A stretch of DNA of 43,471 nt from Gilliamella bombi (GCF_900103255.1 NZ_FMWS01000021.1:1-43471), one strand, 5' to 3'. Counted from the stretch's first letter, positions 29,636 to 37,567 are shown. Made by a program: numbers and translations. Notes: a model not told the origin generated them from the sequence alone.

Positions 29636-30991
29636 ATGATTATGCAACAGTTAAATAAAAATATGCGATTCCGGGATTTGGTTATTCTGGGATTGCTTTT
29701 TATTGGTCCAGCAGCACCTGTAGGATTATTTGGTGTTTTAGATGCGATAAGTGATGGTGCAGTTGCTTTGGTTTATATCATAGCAACTTTTGTAATGGCA
29801 TTTACCGCGCTTTCTTATGCCAGAATGGCAAACGCTTTACCGCATGCGGGAGCTGTTTATGCTTATTGTTCTATTGGCATTCATCCTAGTGCTGGGTTTT
29901 TAGTAGGCTGGTTGCTGTTACTTGATTATATGTTTATCCCTGCGGTTGCGTACTTATTTAGCGGTATATCGTTCAATGCATTGATTCCCGAAGTACCAAT
30001 ATGGGTATGGACATGTTTAGCTGTTATGTTAACTACTACGCTGAATTTAGTTGGGGTTAGAAAATCGACTAAAATTACGTTAATCATCTTGATATTTGAA
30101 ATTATTATATTACTTGCTGTGTTATCTGTTGGTATTTGGATAATAGCCACTAATGGTAGTAACAGAGATTGGTTACAACCTTTTATTGGTGGTGATTTAT
30201 TCAGTTGGAGTAATCTATTTAATGCAGTGTCTATTGCTGTACTATCTTATTTGGGATTTGACGCTATTGCTACTTTTTCAGAAGAAAATGGCGGACCTCA
30301 TAATTTAGTTAGTAAAGCGATTATATGTTGTTTAATTTTAGCTGGGTGTTTATTTGTGCTACAAATTTATGTCGGTAGCTTACTTAACCCTTATAACCCT
30401 GAATATTTGCGTAGTCATCCAGAACTACAAGGTAAAGTTTACTATCATATTGTTAATCAAGAAATTAATCTGTGGTTAGGGTGGGCACTAGGTTTAATGA
30501 AAGCTATTGGTGCATCATTTGCAGCAATGGTTGGACAAGCCGCAGCAAGTCGTCTTTTATTCAGTATGGGGCGTGACAAACGTTTACCTTCATTTTTTGC
30601 AAAAGTAGGAAAAAAAAGTGGTGTACCGACAATGGCTATTATATTTGCAGCGCTATTTAATTTATGTTTAGTTGTTATTGCTGCTAATAATGCTAAAGGG
30701 TTGCCAACTTTAGTTTCATTTGTTGATATTGGAGCATTAACTGCATTTATCATGTTACATTTATCTGTAATTGGCTATTTTAAGTTTAAAAAAGGCTCAA
30801 AAGGATGGTTTTCGTGGTTTCTAGACGTCTTTATGCCTATTATAGGTATTGTAGTGCTATTACCTGTATTATTACATATTGATAACGATGCAAAAATGGT
30901 CGGTATTATTTGGTTAGCTATTGGAATGATCATTCTCTATTTAAACAAAAATAAAACCAAACTATTGTGGTTAGAGAAAAATAACAAATAA
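29636..30991 (+). CDS. APC superfamily amino acid/polyamine permease (PuuP-like)
   Basis: The 451-residue protein has about 12 membrane helices and resembles the PuuP/YeeF branch: LGLLFIGPAAPVGLFGVLDAISDG, ALPHAGAVYAYCSIGIHPSAGF, and the sixth-helix SYLGFDAIATFSEE, a hallmark of amino acid permeases. SRLLFSMGRDKRLP follows in the second half. The substrate (putrescine or an amino acid) cannot be settled by eye. Two in-frame ATGs (29636 and 29642) are possible starts. The next gene is a predicted amino acid exporter, 83 bases on. Confidence 0.85.
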   Translation: MIMQQLNKNMRFRDLVILGLLFIGPAAPVGLFGVLDAISDGAVALVYIIATFVMAFTALSYARMANALPHAGAVYAYCSIGIHPSAGFLVGWLLLLDYMFIPAVAYLFSGISFNALIPEVPIWVWTCLAVMLTTTLNLVGVRKSTKITLIILIFEIIILLAVLSVGIWIIATNGSNRDWLQPFIGGDLFSWSNLFNAVSIAVLSYLGFDAIATFSEENGGPHNLVSKAIICCLILAGCLFVLQIYVGSLLNPYNPEYLRSHPELQGKVYYHIVNQEINLWLGWALGLMKAIGASFAAMVGQAAASRLLFSMGRDKRLPSFFAKVGKKSGVPTMAIIFAALFNLCLVVIAANNAKGLPTLVSFVDIGALTAFIMLHLSVIGYFKFKKGSKGWFSWFLDVFMPIIGIVVLLPVLLHIDNDAKMVGIIWLAIGMIILYLNKNKTKLLWLEKNNK

Positions 30992-31074
30992 CAAATTCAA
31001 TACGTTTGTTATAAACTTATAGCATTTAGATTATATAATAAATTTTCTTATCTTTATTCTGGTGTTATAACTAA

Positions 31075-31701
31075 ATGCTATTGGAAATATTACGTGGTGC
31101 TTTCATTTCGGCTAGTTTAATTATTGCTATTGGTGCTCAAAATTTATTTGTACTCAAGCAAGGATTATTAAAAAATCATATCTTTTATGTGTCGGCAATT
31201 TGTTTTATTTGTGATTTTGCTTTAATGTCAATAGGGATTTTTGGGGTAGGTACTTTTATTCGTAGCAATTCTTTAATTACTAATATTTTAGCAATATCTG
31301 GGGCGATTTTTTTAATTTGGTATGGTTTTTGTGCGTTTAAAAGTGCAATTAAAGGCACAAGTAGCATACAAATAGAATCTCAATCTCTTAACAATAACAA
31401 CTCATTAAAAGTTGTATTGGCAACTTTGGCTGTTACTTTACTTAATCCTCATGTCTATTTGGATACTGTTGTTATTGTGGGTGGAATTGCTGGCACGTTA
31501 ACTAATGAACAAAAATTTGCATTTTTGGTTGGTGCCGTCAGTGTTTCATTCATATGGTTTTTTAGTCTTGGTTACGGAGCAAAATTACTCATACCGCTAT
31601 TTAGAAAGAAAAGAATGTGGGTAATATTGGACTGTATAGTTGGTGCTGTAATGTTCTATATTGCCTATTGTTTAGTTATGTATGTATTTGATATGCATTA
31701 A
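31075..31701 (+). CDS. argO: LysE/ArgO family amino acid exporter
   Basis: The 208-residue protein has about six membrane helices and the family start LLEILRGAFISASLIIAIGAQNLFVLKQG, given here only as a description of its Gly-Ala-Gln-Asn motif, and LAVTLLNPHVYLDTVVIVGG in the middle, as in ArgO/LysE. These export basic amino acids such as arginine and lysine, often to relieve excess from peptides. The gene symbol is by similarity in length and motifs; the true substrate is unproven. Confidence 0.8.
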   Translation: MLLEILRGAFISASLIIAIGAQNLFVLKQGLLKNHIFYVSAICFICDFALMSIGIFGVGTFIRSNSLITNILAISGAIFLIWYGFCAFKSAIKGTSSIQIESQSLNNNNSLKVVLATLAVTLLNPHVYLDTVVIVGGIAGTLTNEQKFAFLVGAVSVSFIWFFSLGYGAKLLIPLFRKKRMWVILDCIVGAVMFYIAYCLVMYVFDMH

Positions 31702-31757
31702 GCACATACATAACCAAAACGTTGAACTAATAATTATTATTTGGGAATTGTGTTAGG

Positions 31758-31863
31758 TTATTCTTGACAAGCTTGATATATATTATTTTTACAATATTGT
31801 TTAAAAGTAATGCTTAGCAGTTTGAATACCTTTTATAGTGCCATTTAGTTATTTCCCATTGCC
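31758..31863 (-). pseudogene. Ghost C-terminus of a Sel1-repeat protein (copy 2)
   Basis: On the minus strand, just past the stop of the 317-residue Sel1 gene, the sequence translates as LNGTIKGIQTAKHYF, then after a frameshift KQYCKNNIYQACQE and a stop. It aligns with the intact C-terminus of that gene (TYTAKYYFQQACQNNHQEAC). This is what remains of a further tandem copy whose front part is gone. Confidence 0.65.
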
Positions 31864-31878
31864 AATATTATATTTTTA

Positions 31879-32832
31879 TTAAAGAAGTTTCTTGACATGT
31901 TTACATGCTTCTTGATGGTTGTTTTGGCAAGCTTGTTGAAAGTAATATTTTGCAGTATAGGTATTTATTGCCACTCCCAATCCTTGTTGATAGATAATAC
32001 CTAAATTGTATTGTGCATCGGCATGATTTTGTTCAGCGGCAAACTGAAACCATCTTCTAGCTTCTGTATAATTTTTTTCAAACCATGAGCCATTATAATA
32101 TAACCAACCTAAGCTATATTGTGCTTCAGGATTTCCTCTTTGTGCAGATTGAGTGTCTAATTCTACACCTTTGGCAAAATCTTTTTTTAATCCACCTAAT
32201 CCATTGTAATACATATTTGCTAAATTATGCAGAGCATATATATTGCCTTGCTTAGCTGCTTGTTCATATAGTTCTCTAGCTTTGGTATAGTTTTTTTTGA
32301 CAACAATTCCAATATAATAAAATCTACCCAGATTGTTTTGAGCCTCTTTGTTGCCTAGTTGTACAGCTTTTTCGTAAAAATATTTTGCCTTAACATAGTC
32401 TTGGCTAATAGTATTATTATCTGAATTTTGTTCAATTCCTTTTAGATAATGTTTTTTTTCTGCAAATTCGTAAAGTGCCCCTAGATTAAATAGACCTAAA
32501 GCATAACCGCTTGAGGCTGCTTTTGCATAAAACTGCTTTGCTTTAAGCAAATTTTTCTTCACGCCGAGACCATAATTGTACATGTAGCCTAAACTTACTT
32601 GTGCATCGGCGTAATTTTGATTAGCCGATTTTTGGTACCATTCAATAGCTTTAGCATAATCTTGTTTAACGTTAAGACCGTACTGGTACATATAACCTAA
32701 CCGGTTTTGTGCTTCGGCACTATTTTGTTCTGTTGCTTTTTTATATTCAACATCAAAGTTATATTCTATATTTTGTGTTGCAAAAATAGGCGTATTTACA
32801 AATAAGTATATTATTAATAGTATTTTTTTCAT
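31879..32832 (-). CDS. Sel1-repeat (TPR-like) secreted protein, 317 aa
   Basis: A signal peptide (to about residue 18, ending IFA) is followed by about seven Sel1 repeats of the A-(E/D)-A-Q-x-x-L-G-x-x-Y-x-x-G-x-G-V-x-x-x-Y-x-K-A-x-x-W-(F/Y) type. The C-terminus has three cysteines (QQACQNNHQEACKH and one near). Sel1 proteins are solenoid scaffolds that bind peptides or other proteins; the partner is unknown. The repeat spacing is interrupted at about 120-140 by an insertion (KKHYLKGIEQNSDNNT). A neighbour of 201 residues at 32993 is a shorter paralogue in the same direction, and decayed copies of this C-terminus lie on both sides. Confidence 0.85.
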   Translation of the reverse strand: MKKILLIIYLFVNTPIFATQNIEYNFDVEYKKATEQNSAEAQNRLGYMYQYGLNVKQDYAKAIEWYQKSANQNYADAQVSLGYMYNYGLGVKKNLLKAKQFYAKAASSGYALGLFNLGALYEFAEKKHYLKGIEQNSDNNTISQDYVKAKYFYEKAVQLGNKEAQNNLGRFYYIGIVVKKNYTKARELYEQAAKQGNIYALHNLANMYYNGLGGLKKDFAKGVELDTQSAQRGNPEAQYSLGWLYYNGSWFEKNYTEARRWFQFAAEQNHADAQYNLGIIYQQGLGVAINTYTAKYYFQQACQNNHQEACKHVKKLL

Positions 32833-32867
32833 TTAACTGCCTCTTTATTTTGGGCCCAAATTTCTTA

Positions 32868-32987
32868 TTAAAGAATGTTTTTAACTTGTTTGCAAAACTA
32901 TTTGTGCTTATTTTGATAAGTCTATTGAAAGCAATGATTTAATGTATAGATATCTTTTGATATTTTTCCATTTTGGTGTAACAGATT
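32868..32987 (-). pseudogene. Ghost C-terminus of a Sel1-repeat protein (copy 1)
   Basis: The spacer between the two Sel1 genes translates on the minus strand as LLHQNGKISKDIYTLNHCFQ, stop, TYQNKHK, stop, FCKQVKNIL, stop. Against the intact C-terminus of the 317-residue gene (TAKYYFQQACQNNHQEACKH and VKKLL) it aligns without any gap over 25 codons, with about 11 identical residues and two CAA/GAA-to-TAG type changes. It begins right after the stop of the 201-residue gene. Confidence 0.7.
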
Positions 32988-32992
32988 AATTA

Positions 32993-33598
32993 TTAACAAC
33001 CGCAATCGTTATTACTAGCTTGCTTTTTCTTGGCCTGTTGTTTGGCTACAATGGCATTAACCTTTTTTGTTACAACATTTAAGTGATCTTTAGCATCGGA
33101 ATAGTTTTGTTCAGCGGCCTTAGCAAACCAGTGTTTAGCTTTAAAATAGTTCTTTTTAACCCCTGTACCATTGTAATAGAGTGTTGCTAATGTATATTGA
33201 GCAACGGCATCTCCTTTTTTAGCTGCTTTTGTATCCCACTCAATTCCCTTAGAATAGTTTTGTTTTGTTCCTTGTCCATTATAATACAATAAGGCTAAAC
33301 TGTGTTGAGCTGCGATATGACCTTGATTGGCAGCCTTTTCAAACCACTCTTTTGCTTTAATATAATCAGGTTGTGCTTTTAATTGCTCATCAAAACCATA
33401 TTCGAAACCTTTAAATTGCCGTTTTTTAGTATATGAGCCATCAGCGTACATAAGACCTACATGGTATTGCGCCTCTGCATCTTTTTGTTCTGTTGCTTTT
33501 TGATATTCTTCATTAAAATCAAATAATGTTTGTTGATCAGCATTAACAGCAATACTAAAACATAAAACTAATGATAGTTTTGCAAAAAACTTTAGCAT
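32993..33598 (-). CDS. Sel1-repeat (TPR-like) secreted protein, 201 aa
   Basis: This paralogue of the 317-residue protein has a signal peptide (cut after VNA near residue 20), the shared FDFNEEYQKATEQKDAEAQ start of the first repeat, and about four Sel1 repeats. It then ends in a different, Lys/Gln-rich tail (AIVAKQQAKKKQASNNDCGC). The Cys-Gly-Cys end is unusual. The C-terminal part shared with its neighbour has been replaced; its ghost lies directly downstream in another frame, which suggests the tail was created by a fusion or frameshift. Confidence 0.85.
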   Translation of the reverse strand: MLKFFAKLSLVLCFSIAVNADQQTLFDFNEEYQKATEQKDAEAQYHVGLMYADGSYTKKRQFKGFEYGFDEQLKAQPDYIKAKEWFEKAANQGHIAAQHSLALLYYNGQGTKQNYSKGIEWDTKAAKKGDAVAQYTLATLYYNGTGVKKNYFKAKHWFAKAAEQNYSDAKDHLNVVTKKVNAIVAKQQAKKKQASNNDCGC

Positions 33599-33701
33599 AC
33601 AACTTCCTTATAAATTAAATAACTTAATTATTCTATCGTATTTATCTGTTTAGTATAGCGTAATTAAATAAGTTGTTTATTAATTAAATATTGATGTCAT
33701 G

Positions 33702-33888
33702 AAATGGTGGGTCGTGAGCGATTATTCGGCACATCGTGTGCCTCACCCCTTCGGGGCCAACACTGCGTGTTGTTCAAATTTGTTCTAGACAAATTTGTCG
33801 AACGCTATCGTTCTCATCGCTTTTTTTTACTTGATTAGATTGATTGGATTTAGGAATTATTCAATAAAATGGTGGGTCGTGAGCGATT
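33702..33888 (-). repeat. rtT-like repeat of the tRNA-Lys 3' end with hairpin chain
   Basis: The last 19 nt of tRNA-Lys (33870-33888) recur at 33705-33723, with three more identical bases beyond the CCA, a 165-bp period. Between them lie five short perfect hairpins: 33728-33742 (GGCACA/TGTGCC), 33746-33756 (CCCC/GGGG), 33759-33771 (AACAC/GTGTT), 33775-33797 (CAAATTTGT/ACAAATTTG) and 33800-33813 (GAACG/CGTTC). AGCGAT at 33717-33722 can pair with ATCGCT at 33816-33821 and close them all. The layout, a repeat unit that ends in a copied tRNA 3' end, is like the rtT repeats after E. coli tyrT. Confidence 0.75.
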
Positions 33889-33945
33889 CGAACGCTCGAC
33901 CAACGGATTAAAAGTCCGCTGCTCTACCGACTGAGCTAACGACCC
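33870..33945 (-). tRNA. tRNA-Lys(UUU)
   Basis: 76 nt with encoded CCA. Acceptor GGGTCGT pairs with ACGACCC, D arm GCTCAGTTGGTAGAGC, anticodon loop with TTT, T arm GAGCGTTCGAATCGCTC. Last of three tRNAs transcribed leftward (Val-Val-Lys). Confidence 0.97.
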
Positions 33946-33955
33946 ATCTTAAAGA

Positions 33956-34031
33956 TGGTGGGTGATACCGGGTTCGAACCAGTGACCCCCTCCTTGTAAG
34001 GGAGGTGCTCTCCCAACTGAGCTAATCACCC
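33956..34031 (-). tRNA. tRNA-Val(UAC), second copy
   Basis: 76 nt with encoded CCA. Acceptor GGGTGAT/ATCACCC, anticodon TAC in CCCTTACAAGG, T loop GTTCGAACC. Identical over its whole length to the copy at 34067. Ten bases separate it from tRNA-Lys. Confidence 0.97.
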
Positions 34032-34066
34032 CAAGTGTTTCATTACTGAAACATCACGGTAAAGAT

Positions 34067-34142
34067 TGGTGGGTGATACCGGGTTCGAACCAGTGACCCC
34101 CTCCTTGTAAGGGAGGTGCTCTCCCAACTGAGCTAATCACCC
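34067..34142 (-). tRNA. tRNA-Val(UAC), first copy
   Basis: Same sequence as the tRNA-Val at 33956, 35 bases upstream of it. First gene of the Val-Val-Lys operon, like E. coli valUXY-lysV. Confidence 0.97.
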
Positions 34143-34159
34143 TTACCGTGTGGATGTGC

Positions 34160-34187
34160 ATTATAAGGCACGACTTATTTCAGTCAA
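34160..34187 (-). promoter_or_regulatory. Promoter of the Val-Val-Lys tRNA operon
   Basis: On the minus strand TTGACT (34187-34182), a 16-base spacer and a perfect TATAAT (34165-34160), followed by a fairly GC-rich start region (GCACATCC), as expected for growth-rate-controlled stable RNA promoters. An A/T-rich stretch lies just upstream and could act as an UP element. Confidence 0.85.
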
Positions 34188-34242
34188 CCTTTTTTTTTTA
34201 AATTCTCTAAAATCTACTCCGTTCGATTTAATTTTAAACATT

Positions 34243-34264
34243 TTTTGGGTGATAGTTCGCAAAA
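34243..34264 (+). promoter_or_regulatory. Candidate CRP-S (Sxy-dependent) site upstream of the competence operon
   Basis: The 22 bases start TTTTGGG and end TTCGCAAAA. The right half TCGCA with its AAA flank is exactly the CRP-S form (canonical CRP sites have TCACA). The left half keeps TTTTG.G but lacks the rest of TGCGA. A TATGAT at 34301-34306 would place it about 60 bases before the transcription start, the class I distance. Confidence 0.45.
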
Positions 34265-34345
34265 ATCGCTTTTGTCAGTTTTTATTTAGGAAAAGATGAT
34301 TATGATTAAGTGATGCTATTATCAGAAACAAGAAGATAATCCATC

Positions 34346-35296
34346 ATGATTTTTAATAAAAGTAGCGTCATTATTTATGTCGAACCTACAATTTTGCGCT
34401 ATAGGATTGAAAATTCAGTTAAGCGAAATGCTACAACAGCCACTAGCGAAGATCTGATTGTATTTAATTATCAAAATGAAAATGATATAGATATTTTTAT
34501 TGATGAGTTACGAAAAAAAATTTCTGAGCGTGCGGTATTTGAACTTAATTTGGATATCAATTTAATTCAAATACAACAATTAACCTTACCTGATGTAAAG
34601 CTAAATTTAAATGAATTGAGTTTATACGTTGAAGCTAACATCTATAAATTATTCCAAGTGTCGGCTAAAAGTGTATTTTTTGATTTTGTTTATTCAACTG
34701 AACATACAAAACAAATTACAGTGATGATAGTTGAACGTCATTATATTGAAAATTGGATCAATCTTTTTAAAAAGCATCAACGACTATTAACTTTTGTAGG
34801 TTGTCGATTTGAAAATAATAAAGTTAATTTTTTACCTTGGCGGCAAGAGAAACAAACAAAACATCAACGACAATTGACAGGCGTGGTTGTTGGATTTATG
34901 GGCATAATAAGTTGTTTGCTCTGTTATTTGTGGGTACACGCTAAAAATGATTTACAAACTTATGATGAAAAATTACTACACCAGCAAAAGATAGTACAAA
35001 AATTAACTGAAGAATTAGTTAATTATTTGCCTAATCCATCATTAAGCCAAAAACAAATTCAGCAATCCTTATTATTGCTTTCAGCGCAGTTACCTTCAGT
35101 AATTTGGCTTGATTCTTTCTATTATGAACCTAAAAAAGTAGCAATAGAAGGGCAAAGCTTTAGTTATGTCGAACTTACTCATTTTAACCAAAATTTGTTA
35201 ATGCTAAAAAATATCGCTAAAAGTCAAATAAAGACCGTATCGACCAATAAGAATAATTTATTTTTTGAAATGGAAATGGAACTTAATGAACAGTGA
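34346..35296 (+). CDS. PilM-PilN (HofM-HofN) fusion protein
   Basis: This 316-residue protein seems to join two components. Residues 1-160 resemble HofM/ComA (a degenerate PilM-like actin fold). NFLPWRQEKQTKHQRQ at about 160-175 is the hallmark start of PilN/HofN, normally the N-terminus of a separate protein, and is followed by one membrane helix (TGVVVGFMGIISCLLCYLW), a coiled coil and a small C-terminal alpha/beta domain. No stop or frameshift lies between. The PilM part is some 100 residues shorter than E. coli HofM (259). It would form the inner-membrane platform for DNA uptake with the next three products. Confidence 0.75.
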   Translation: MIFNKSSVIIYVEPTILRYRIENSVKRNATTATSEDLIVFNYQNENDIDIFIDELRKKISERAVFELNLDINLIQIQQLTLPDVKLNLNELSLYVEANIYKLFQVSAKSVFFDFVYSTEHTKQITVMIVERHYIENWINLFKKHQRLLTFVGCRFENNKVNFLPWRQEKQTKHQRQLTGVVVGFMGIISCLLCYLWVHAKNDLQTYDEKLLHQQKIVQKLTEELVNYLPNPSLSQKQIQQSLLLLSAQLPSVIWLDSFYYEPKKVAIEGQSFSYVELTHFNQNLLMLKNIAKSQIKTVSTNKNNLFFEMEMELNEQ

Positions 35297-35753
35297 TTTT
35301 TTCTATCGCCCAGTTTGGCAACAGTACGCATTGTGTATTTTATGTTGTTTAGCATTTTTTGTTATTGTTTATCAACTTTTTATTAAAGAAGGCCAGCAAC
35401 AAGCTGAGCTAAAGGCCGAGTTATATCAGCAAAAGATTACTGAAATTGAATTGTTACAGGCAAAAGTAAGGCGTTATCAGGCAAGTAAAAATAGTTTATA
35501 TAGTTTGATATCTGAAAAAGAATTAGCGTTGGCTATTGAACAAAATCATCTAACACTAAGTTCCTTTAAACATTATCAAACTGACAATACGGTTAATTGG
35601 GATATTGAATTAGAAGGGCAATTTTTTGATTTTATGGCTTTAATTTCATCATTAACGGATGATTTTTATTATCTTGATTTTCAGAATCTAAAAATCAGCA
35701 AGCAAGAACAGCAGTTACAGATCATGTTTACGCTCTTATTTAAAAAGTCATAA
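35286..35753 (+). CDS. PilO-like (HofO/ComC) inner-membrane platform protein
   Basis: The ATG at 35286 gives 155 residues. It overlaps the end of the previous gene by 11 bases; a longer frame from 35265 adds MKWKWNL and is less likely. One membrane helix (YALCILCCLAFFVIVYQLF) near the N-terminus is followed by a coiled coil and a small periplasmic domain, the PilO plan. It should pair with the PilN half of the fusion. Sequence similarity is low, so the call rests on layout and operon position. Confidence 0.7.
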   Translation: MNSDFFYRPVWQQYALCILCCLAFFVIVYQLFIKEGQQQAELKAELYQQKITEIELLQAKVRRYQASKNSLYSLISEKELALAIEQNHLTLSSFKHYQTDNTVNWDIELEGQFFDFMALISSLTDDFYYLDFQNLKISKQEQQLQIMFTLLFKKS

Positions 35754-35754
35754 A

Positions 35755-36126
35755 GTGAAACGTTATATCTATCAATTTATTAGTTTATTAATTGTTATCT
35801 GTTTTGAACTAAAGGCCGATGTGTCTTTAGAACGAGATCCTTTTCAACAAAATTACTCAGTTTCTTGTAGTGAGCAAACGACGTTACTGCTTGAACAAAT
35901 TCAAGTTTGGCATTTTAGGGGAAGCATGAATCAAATTGCTCAGAATTATCAGCAAATTTGGTTAACATCTGAAAATCAATGGTTAGCAATAACTGATGAT
36001 GTGGTGCCTAACGTTTTGTTTCCTTGGCGTTTGCAATCTTTATTAAACGATAAAATAACGTGGCAGGCCGATTTGCCTGATTATTGCCATAGTACTGTAT
36101 CATGGACAATGTCGCTAAATGAATAA
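35755..36126 (+). CDS. PilP-like (HofP/ComD) protein
   Basis: The 123-residue product starts at a GTG one base after the preceding stop. It has a signal peptide (to about 21) and then LERDPFQQ, which is the short Arg-Asp-Pro-Phe motif seen at the start of mature PilP proteins. The rest (LLLEQIQVWHFRG) fits the beta domain that touches the secretin. It overlaps the secretin gene by eight bases. PilP links the inner platform to the outer-membrane secretin. Confidence 0.75.
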   Translation: MKRYIYQFISLLIVICFELKADVSLERDPFQQNYSVSCSEQTTLLLEQIQVWHFRGSMNQIAQNYQQIWLTSENQWLAITDDVVPNVLFPWRLQSLLNDKITWQADLPDYCHSTVSWTMSLNE

Positions 36127-37456
36127 TAACAATAGTAAGAATCAAAAGCATCAATGGCTAGAACAATGTATTTGCAGATTGATTAAAGCAATAATAAGTT
36201 TGTTAGCTGTAATAATTTTTATATTTGTAACAATGATCATAAATACAACTTACGCAAATATGAAGCAATCAGTAAATGTCGATTCGCAACAAAATATCTC
36301 AATGACATTCTACCAAACCGACATTGCAATTATCTTACAAGCTTTAGCCGATAATCAGCAGATGAATTTAGTCATGACCGAAGATATACCAATTAAGCAA
36401 ACCATTAAACTCAACAACGTTGATTGGCACAAAGCGCTAAAGATCATATTAGATTCGGCAAATTTACAAGCCGAAATTGACGATAATATTTTGTTCGTAT
36501 CTAAAGCGATAGAACCAGAAGTTTTATTGAAAAAACAGCAATCTGAACAAAGAGAAAAAGAATTAAACCAACCACTTAATTCTTTGCCTATAGCTGTTAA
36601 TCATGCAGACCCAGCCACCTTAATTGAAACAATTCAACAACAAGGATTATTATCAGAACGGGGCAAGATTACGCTCGATAAGCGGACAAATTCGCTTATC
36701 ATTACCGATTTAGCTAAACAATTTGCTAATATCCAAAAATTAGTTAAAACACTGGATAAACCAATGCCTCAAGTTCATATTTCAGCGCATATTGTTACTA
36801 TGAATGAGGAGAGCATGTCAGAGCTGGGTATAAAATGGGGATATTCAGGAAAATCATCGCAATTATTAGATAAGTTCGATGTGGGGCTTGGAGCTAGTTA
36901 TCCCACCACAACTGTAGGTTTTAATTTGGCTAAAATATCTGGTCATTTACTTAATTTAGAGTTATCAGCGCTCGAATCTGAAAATCAACTTGAAATTATA
37001 GCCAGCCCAAATTTGTTAACAGCCAATCAAAATATGGCGTCGATAAAACAAGGTACTGAAATTCCTTACGAGGTTTCTAGTGGTAGTAATGGTGCAACAT
37101 CTATTGAATTTAAGCCTGCGGTGTTAGGGCTAGAGGTCACACCGAAAGTACTAACAGATGATAGGATGATTTTAGACTTATACATTACGCAAAATACGGC
37201 TGGTCGCTCAATAAAACGTAGTGATGGTGGTGAGGCGATAGCTATTGATACACAAGAGATCAAAACACAAGTTCAAATAAAGAATGGCGAAACAGTAGTT
37301 TTAGGTGGTATTTTTCAACAGCTTAACACCAATGGGCAACAAAAAGTACCTGGTGCGGGCGATGTGCCCATTATTGGAAATATATTTAAATATAATAGAA
37401 AAAAACAGCAAAAACGAGAGTTGGTTATTTTTATTACACCGCAATTGGTTGAGTAA
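36119..37456 (+). CDS. hofQ: DNA uptake secretin (HofQ/ComE, PilQ family)
   Basis: The 445-residue protein has a long N-terminal signal segment (IISLLAVIIFIFVTMIINTTYA), the N0/STN-type domain ISMTFYQTDIAIILQALADN with DIPIKQTIKLNNVDWHKAL, then an N1 domain, and a secretin core with VHISAHIVTMNEESMSELGI, GTEIPYE and the end GAGDVPIIGNIFKYNRKKQQ followed by ELVIFITPQLVE. Secretins form the outer-membrane channel for type IV pili or DNA uptake. Length fits HofQ/ComE (412-445) and not the longer PilQ. Last gene in the operon. Confidence 0.92.
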   Translation: MNNNNSKNQKHQWLEQCICRLIKAIISLLAVIIFIFVTMIINTTYANMKQSVNVDSQQNISMTFYQTDIAIILQALADNQQMNLVMTEDIPIKQTIKLNNVDWHKALKIILDSANLQAEIDDNILFVSKAIEPEVLLKKQQSEQREKELNQPLNSLPIAVNHADPATLIETIQQQGLLSERGKITLDKRTNSLIITDLAKQFANIQKLVKTLDKPMPQVHISAHIVTMNEESMSELGIKWGYSGKSSQLLDKFDVGLGASYPTTTVGFNLAKISGHLLNLELSALESENQLEIIASPNLLTANQNMASIKQGTEIPYEVSSGSNGATSIEFKPAVLGLEVTPKVLTDDRMILDLYITQNTAGRSIKRSDGGEAIAIDTQEIKTQVQIKNGETVVLGGIFQQLNTNGQQKVPGAGDVPIIGNIFKYNRKKQQKRELVIFITPQLVE

Positions 37457-37567
37457 ATGTTAACGGAGTTGTATCATACTTTAACTTGTTTTAGCAGTTG
37501 CTTTGATAAGTAAATATTGTTTTAAAGTATATTATTATTACCATTAATTATAAAAGTAGAGAATATT

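Noticed and set aside
30457-30753. Minus-strand frame of 98 codons inside the APC permease
   Set aside because: Shadow of a membrane-protein gene, with no independent support.
33702-33840. Protein-coding reading of the hairpin chain (frames with GREHxx-type translations)
   Set aside because: The palindromes give Cys/Arg/Pro-rich frames on both strands, but there is no ribosome binding site and the hairpin structure explains the sequence better.
33702-33888. CRISPR-like or ordinary att-site interpretation of the 22-bp direct repeat
   Set aside because: Only two copies, one inside a functional tRNA, with a spacer of structured hairpins; no cas genes, and 143 bp is too small for an integrated element with its own genes.
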